DNA of 64,000 nucleotides from Megalobrama amblycephala (taxonomy: Eukaryota; Chordata; Actinopteri; Cypriniformes; Xenocyprididae): positions 45,872,077-45,936,076 of the forward strand of contig NC_063044.1 of NCBI RefSeq assembly GCF_018812025.1. The letters are read 5' to 3'. Position 1 is the stretch's first letter, and the number at the start of each line of letters is the position of its first letter. This document shows positions 60,741 to 64,000 of this stretch, one piece after another. A program made the position numbers and the translations under genes. The notes below the pieces were generated by a model that worked only from the letters and a program-made list of their open reading frames with translations, was not told the DNA's origin and searched no databases.

Positions 60741-62789
60741 CAGACACACGCACACGCACGTTTACTTAGCTGTCTAAATGCTAGCATATCATAGACCTCT
60801 ATTGTTGTTATGTAAAGCTAATTAAAATGACTAGAAACTAACCCAAATATATAATTACTAGGAAAGAAAGCAAACTTTTTTTTTCCAAATGAGGATTTTC
60901 CTGAATGTCCCCCATTTTCTCTACTTATAGGGACAATTTTGCCTTCAATCATGGCAGTATACACACACACACACATACTGTATATACATACACATGTGGT
61001 CAAGTGTGTGCAAGCCTTCCAGCAAGGGCATAGCTTATTTGGTCACTAAATAAGCAGCACTGCATTTTAATTGGATTAAAATCAATCATCTATTGACTAC
61101 AGTTCAACACGGCACATAAGTGAACTTTAGTGAATATAGAGATTGTTGCACACTCTGAAGTGTACTGCAGAGAGAAGTATAAAATAAAAGTATAAACAAG
61201 GAGTGAAGAACCTACTTAGTTCTTTGTGTATTTGTAATGTCATGATAATGTCAGCTTTGACAGTGGGGAGTTATCACAGTTATCACAGTGATGAACCAAT
61301 GATTTATTTAAACTTAGAGAGTGTGTACGTGTGAGTATAATGGGTAACTGGGTTATATTAGCTTTTATCATTATTGTGTTAACCATTGATTAATCAAGCT
61401 ATTGATGTCTGTTACTGTAAGTCACATGGAGTTGGCAGTAAAAGTTTTACACACACACACGAAAGAAATCCCCTTGATTTGGTGGACGTTTATGGAGGGG
61501 TTTATAAAATATGTTTCCTTTCTTTCTACCTTTCCTCCATCCCTCCATTTGTTTTATCAGTTTCCTGTCAGTGTAGGCCACACAGATGGTTTAGGTTAGT
61601 GAGCCTAGGCCACAGAGAGCGTCAAAGAGGGAGGGATATGCACACAGTGCTACGTTGCCTTCATATTAACCGTTTTGCCTGGCAGTATTACCAACCCCAG
61701 AGTTTCCAGTTCCATGACGCTATTCCACTGAAAACATACAAAACATCTGAGTTCACGTCTTCAACCACAAGGTAGTTTCATTCACCCCACCTCACACATA
61801 AAAAAACTCAATCCTTAAATCTGCAAATCAGTTTTCCCCTGTTTTTTGGCATTCAATAACATTTCTTATTTATTCATTTTTTTTATATATATATTATTCA
61901 CATGCTGCACAACTACAGCATATCCTTTTAGGTCATATTTTTTGCCTTTTAATATGGTCGGATAGTTGAAACAGAAGTCATAGGAGAGGGAAACGGGATG
62001 GGGGAAAAAAAACACAAACTTGAAATCGCCTGAAGCATTGTTGCGCTGGCCTCAAAGCAATGTTTCTGACATAAAATTATTTACAAATATTAAATGTACG
62101 TTAATTGCAATTTATTTTTAGTCTTTATACAACTAAAAACTTTTTGTTACTGACCCTAAAATTTTAAAATAATAAATAATAATTTTAATTGTGCTTATAA
62201 AAGTACTTCAGTGACCCAAGTGGCCCCCAGGTCATTTGAGTTTGAGACCCCTAATGTGCAGGCTCAGTTTTTTTTTCTTTTTTTTTTTTCTTCTGCAGCT
62301 GGACTTTAGAGGTTTTTTGGAGGTGAATTTGCTGTCACTTCCATAAACAAGCACGATTTTCCTTTCCTCCCCTCATCAAAATCAGTGCTCAGGGTGTTTA
62401 ATTTGACATCTTTCACCAAACAACAGTCACATTCTCAACAGCACTTTCCACTTTCCCTTCCAAATCATCTTCCTGTTCTCATCTCTTGCGCTCTCTCATT
62501 TCTTTAACCCAACTTATAATAAGTTGAATTGATGTCTATGTCTCTATCCCTCATCCATGTTTCAGTAAAGTCAACATACCACTTGATTGACAGTTCGTTT
62601 TGATATTTTGTCTAGGCCCCTTTATCTTATATTTCCATTTGTTTGCATTTCTCTCTTGCCTTTTCTCCCTCAAGGCTTCCATGTCTAGTTTTGGAGAAAG
62701 GCACACTCATTTTCCTCTCCTCTTTCTATTATTCCTGCCGTTTAATCCTGTGTGACAAATTGCTTCCTGTTCTGCTCTCCCTCTTACAG
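60741..62789. other. plekhh3 intron 2 without confirmed features
   Basis: A frame at 61386-61775 ends at a possible donor (AACCACAAG then GTAGTT) but has no PLEKHH3 similarity and the wrong phase for exon 2. Short (CA) runs occur near 60961 and 61451. Polypyrimidine-rich segments lie at 62262-62298. Confidence 0.45.
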
Positions 62790-62858
62790 GAAGTCGAGTC
62801 GTAGGCCCCTCTTGGGGGCCACTGTTGTGGACTCTGGGAAAAGAGTGGGCCGTGGTGG
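62790..62858 (+). CDS. Candidate extra (cassette) exon of plekhh3, unproven
   Basis: A strong acceptor (TTCTGCTCTCCCTCTTACAG ending at 62789) and a GTAGGT donor (62859) bound 69 nt that stay open in the phase left by exon 2. It would read W-KSSRRPLLGATVVDSGKR and so on. The length is a multiple of 3, so including or skipping it keeps frame. It does not resemble the human sequence after exon 2 (NRLQSWEETW), so it is either lineage-specific or a chance match. Confidence 0.22.
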
Positions 62859-63469
62859 GTAGGTTTGGGATGGGTTTGATTGGACAGCTGTGGAAACCTT
62901 GGAGACCCCCAGCCCCTCCAACACACAGACACACACATACACACCACCCTCACCCCCCTACAGATCCTCTACAGCAGTCCAAACCTGCGTTCCAGCTGTG
63001 ACTATTGAATAAACCTCTACTTTACAGTTTCCAGACTTAAACTTCAAACGCCTCCAACATCTAACACATACTTACTCACACAATCACATAGCACAAATCT
63101 GCCTATGAATTTCAGTCTCCCACAGGAAAGAAAATGACAAATGAGACCTTTTAAATGTCTGTTAATTCTTCTACTCCACAAACAGAGAGCAAATTGAGAT
63201 TTTTTTTTTTTTTTTTTAAATGATCAATCTCAGGAAGAGCTATTTTTATAAGTTGAGTTTATCAAATTGTGATAAACAGTTCTGAGGAAATTGGCACAGT
63301 ATAAAATGGTAGTGGTATTTACTGAGAAATCCTTTGTGGCTCTTTTATTACATGTAATAAATGAATTACATTTTAGAATGCGACAAGTGCTTTGCCAAAT
63401 TTCATCTGCAATCAGTGGTAAATACTTTACATTAAAGAGCCATAGGAGCCAATCATTTTGATAGGAAAA
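62859..63469. other. plekhh3 intron 2 segment without recognised features
   Basis: C- and A-rich stretch at 62900-62960, poly-T at 63200-63217. No exon recognised. Confidence 0.45.
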
Positions 63470-63900
63470 TTTAAAGGGCTAGTTCATCCAAAAATGAAGT
63501 TTGTCCCAAAATTTACTCGCCCTCAAGCCATCCTAGGTGTATATGACTTTCTTCTTTCATCCTAACACAGTTGAAGTTATATTAAAAATGAGCCTGGTTC
63601 TTTCCAGCTTTGTAATGGGATTGAATTGTGCCCGAGTTTTTGAAGTATCAAAAAGCACATACCACATCCATTATAAATGTAATCCATACGTCTCCAGTGG
63701 GTTAATAAATGGCTTATGAAGTGAAGCGATGGGTTTTTGTAAGAGAAATATCCATATTTAAAACTTTATATACTATAATAACTGGCTTCCAGCAACTGCC
63801 GTATACGAGTCTAGTTCCGGTGGAAGAGTGACGTATAGATGAATGCAGAAGCGCAGAGGACAGAGCAAAACAAAACACCAGTCATGAATTAGAACTAAAG
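63470..63900 (+). repeat. Interspersed repeat, AGTTCATCCAAAAATGAA family
   Basis: It starts TTAAAGGGCTAGTTCATCCA, a variant of the end seen at 54412. It contains GTTAATAAATGGCTTATGAA, GAGAAATATCCATATTTAAA and AATAACTGGCTTCCAGCAAC. Long enough to be a distinct subfamily; its right end is not defined. Non-coding. Confidence 0.65.
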
Positions 63901-64000
63901 TTTTTAAAGGGAAATGTCTGAGGATTTCAATATCAGAGCAGAGGAGCTTGAGTTTGTTTTTCCCAGCCCTATTTGTTTGAACCACGAGAGCTGTCTACTC

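Noticed and set aside
61386..61775. plekhh3 exon ending at AACCACAAG/GTAGTT
   Set aside because: Joining to exon 2 gives a stop or wrong phase and there is no similarity to the family.

Overview
The window is vertebrate nuclear DNA from a teleost fish, most likely a cyprinid (carp/zebrafish relatives). Evidence: multi-exon genes with GT-AG introns, protein similarity to human genes, and a dense load of interspersed repeats of the kind common in cyprinid genomes (Tc1/mariner and hAT-like elements, short inverted-repeat elements, an L2-like LINE, LTR remnants, long microsatellites). The species is not identifiable from sequence alone. There are no bacterial, plasmid or phage features and no CRISPR array.

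Two genes are recognisable, arranged head to head. On the minus strand, the eight 5'-most exons of a cntnap1-like gene (contactin-associated protein 1/Caspr, an axoglial junction protein) run from the signal-peptide exon at 20180 down to an exon cut by the left edge. The reading phases of all eight agree (64, 102, 194, 154, 204, 185, 153 and at least 140 nt), giving about 398 residues: signal peptide, F5/8-type C (discoidin) domain, first laminin-G domain and the start of the second. On the plus strand, the first two coding exons of a plekhh3-like gene (PH/MyTH4/FERM family) lie at 44929-45063 and 59178-59233; the rest is beyond the right edge. As I recall the human map, CNTNAP1 and PLEKHH3 are also divergent neighbours, with CCR10 between them. 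No chemokine-receptor reading frame is seen here.

Layout: 1-7630 cntnap1 exons 8 to 2, with an almost pure GATA satellite filling intron 5; 7631-20116 cntnap1 intron 1, packed with nested DNA transposons; 20117-20400 cntnap1 exon 1 and CpG-rich promoter; 20401-44480 intergenic, with an LTR-element remnant, a 5'-truncated L2-like LINE, a solo LTR and several inverted-repeat elements; 44480-45063 plekhh3 promoter, an abutting upstream ORF and exon 1; 45064-59177 plekhh3 intron 1, containing a Tc1 element whose left end is tandemly amplified; 59178-64000 exon 2 and part of intron 2.

No new multi-gene system is present. The most interesting items are the satellite-filled intron, the Tc1 element with an expanded terminal repeat, a Tc1 element interrupted by a foldback element with a clean TA duplication, the in-frame upstream ORF that ends exactly where plekhh3 begins, and a possible frame-preserving extra plekhh3 exon. 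Repeat family names were assigned from memory of consensus features and were not checked by a database search.
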